From G963422275 sp963422275 (lineage in GTDB: Bacteria; Pseudomonadota; Alphaproteobacteria; Rhodobacterales; Rhodobacteraceae): a stretch of 64,000 bases of DNA. Positions 63,608 to 64,000 of the stretch are shown in pieces. Made by a program: the position numbers and the translations under genes. Position 1 is the stretch's first letter, and each line of letters begins with the position of its first letter. The notes under the pieces were generated by a model. That model had not been told where the DNA came from and ran no database searches. It saw only the letters and a program-made list of their open reading frames with translations. Location: the NCBI GenBank assembly GCA_963422275.1, contig OY729418.1, positions 992,001-1,056,000 on the forward strand, read 5' to 3'.

Positions 63608-64000
63608 GGAACCTCTGATTTGGAGGGTTTGTTTTGGGGTTTGCTGCGGAATTTGCCCTTCCCGGCTGCACCGGTCGGTTTTCGGCGGTCCGGAAGCCGC
63701 AAATGCGCGTTTTCGGGGCGAAACCGCCGCCGGTTCAGCCCCCGCGGGGCCGGTCCGGCAAATTCCGGACACACTTCTCCCCTGTCATTGCAAGTGCGGC
63801 TGGGCAATCATCAGGTTCGAGAAGCCCGGAAGCAGCGCAAGCCGCTGCACGTTCTTGTCCAAACCCCGATACCGAACCATGTCGTAGCCGAACACCCGCT
63901 TGATGATCCGGAACGGATGCTCCACCCGCGCCCGCACCCGGGCCTTCGCCTTCTCCGCCTTGGCCGCGGCGCTGCCCGGCGCCAGCGTCCGGCGCTGGCT
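63608..64000 (-). mobile_element. IS5-group element copy 4, runs off the window
   Basis: GGAACCTCTGATTTG begins at 63608 after CTAG (63604-63607). The minus strand carries the transposase C-terminal end (RVEHPFRIIKRVFGYDMV, then NVQRLALLPGFSNLMIAQPH) and the 3' untranslated part seen in copies 1 and 2. The rest lies outside the window. Confidence 0.92.

Noticed and set aside
1..64000. tRNA, rRNA, riboswitches, retron or diversity-generating elements
   Set aside because: No tRNA-like cloverleaf, rRNA segment, reverse transcriptase motif or variable-repeat pair was recognised by eye; a covariance-model scan would be needed to be certain.

Overview
The window reads as accessory DNA from a GC-rich proteobacterium, most likely an alphaproteobacterium. 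This is inferred from the rhizobial-type Trb/Tra conjugation genes, the soxYZA genes, an alginate/glycosaminoglycan-type ABC importer with a PL15-like lyase and an SDR, and the codon use. There is no rRNA or tRNA to confirm it. Insertion sequences dominate: four copies of an IS5-group element with 4-bp CTAG-type target duplications, one intact copy and three deletion derivatives of a second IS5-family element, at least four copies of one IS1595-family element plus remnants of other IS1595 subgroups, one intact IS982, an ISKra4-family transposase beside a Tn3-type resolvase remnant, and ISAs1 and IS4 fragments. Many resident genes are truncated, frameshifted or chimeric, as in a genome undergoing IS expansion and decay.

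Layout. 1-3.7 kb: IS5 and IS1595 copies around a P-loop gene. 3.8-5.3 kb: rmuC. 5.3-11.25 kb (minus): five adjacent genes matching, in order, the DotI-DotH-DotG-DotF-DotE core of a type IVB (Dot/Icm or IncI-Tra) secretion system; the DotF-position protein is an unusual 809 residues. 11.8-15.0 kb (plus): soxY, soxZ, soxA and a triheme cytochrome c, without soxX or soxB. 15.2-25.3 kb: nested IS copies around defence-like genes: a TIR-like pseudogene, an ABC-type ATPase with a PD-(D/E)XK nuclease partner that carries a frameshift, and an AAA ATPase of the DUF234 type. 25.5-33.6 kb (plus): a decayed P-type conjugation module (TrbJ, TrbK-like, TrbL, a TrbF/TrbL chimera, a transglycosylase, TraC/TraD-like, broken TraG, broken TraB), followed by HigBA. 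34.5-39.0 kb: a restriction-modification methylase truncated by an ISKra4/Tn3 transposon complex and a pRiA4b-type pseudogene.

39.4-48.4 kb (minus) is the best preserved region. It is a seven-gene operon encoding an ABC importer (ATPase, two permeases, AlgQ-like binding protein), a PL15-like heparinase II/III-family lyase, an SDR resembling 4-deoxy-hexoseulose-uronate reductases, and a GH88 unsaturated glucuronyl hydrolase. Together these could import uronate oligo- or polysaccharide intact, cut it in the cytoplasm and reduce the unsaturated product. 48.5-57.1 kb returns to IS debris around a duplicated pair of tail-anchored coiled-coil genes, a TRAP dctM gene interrupted by IS982, and a glycerophosphodiester phosphodiesterase. 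57.3-64 kb holds a STAND-like ATPase with an ankyrin-like tail, a DUF2461 gene, ParDE, an integrase fragment, a truncated GIY-YIG gene and a fourth IS5 copy running off the window.

The most promising candidates for little-described biology are the ATPase/PD-(D/E)XK pair at 19.7-21.7 kb, the STAND-ankyrin ATPase at 57.3 kb, the oversized DotF-position protein, and the duplicated coiled-coil membrane proteins at 49.4-50.2 kb.
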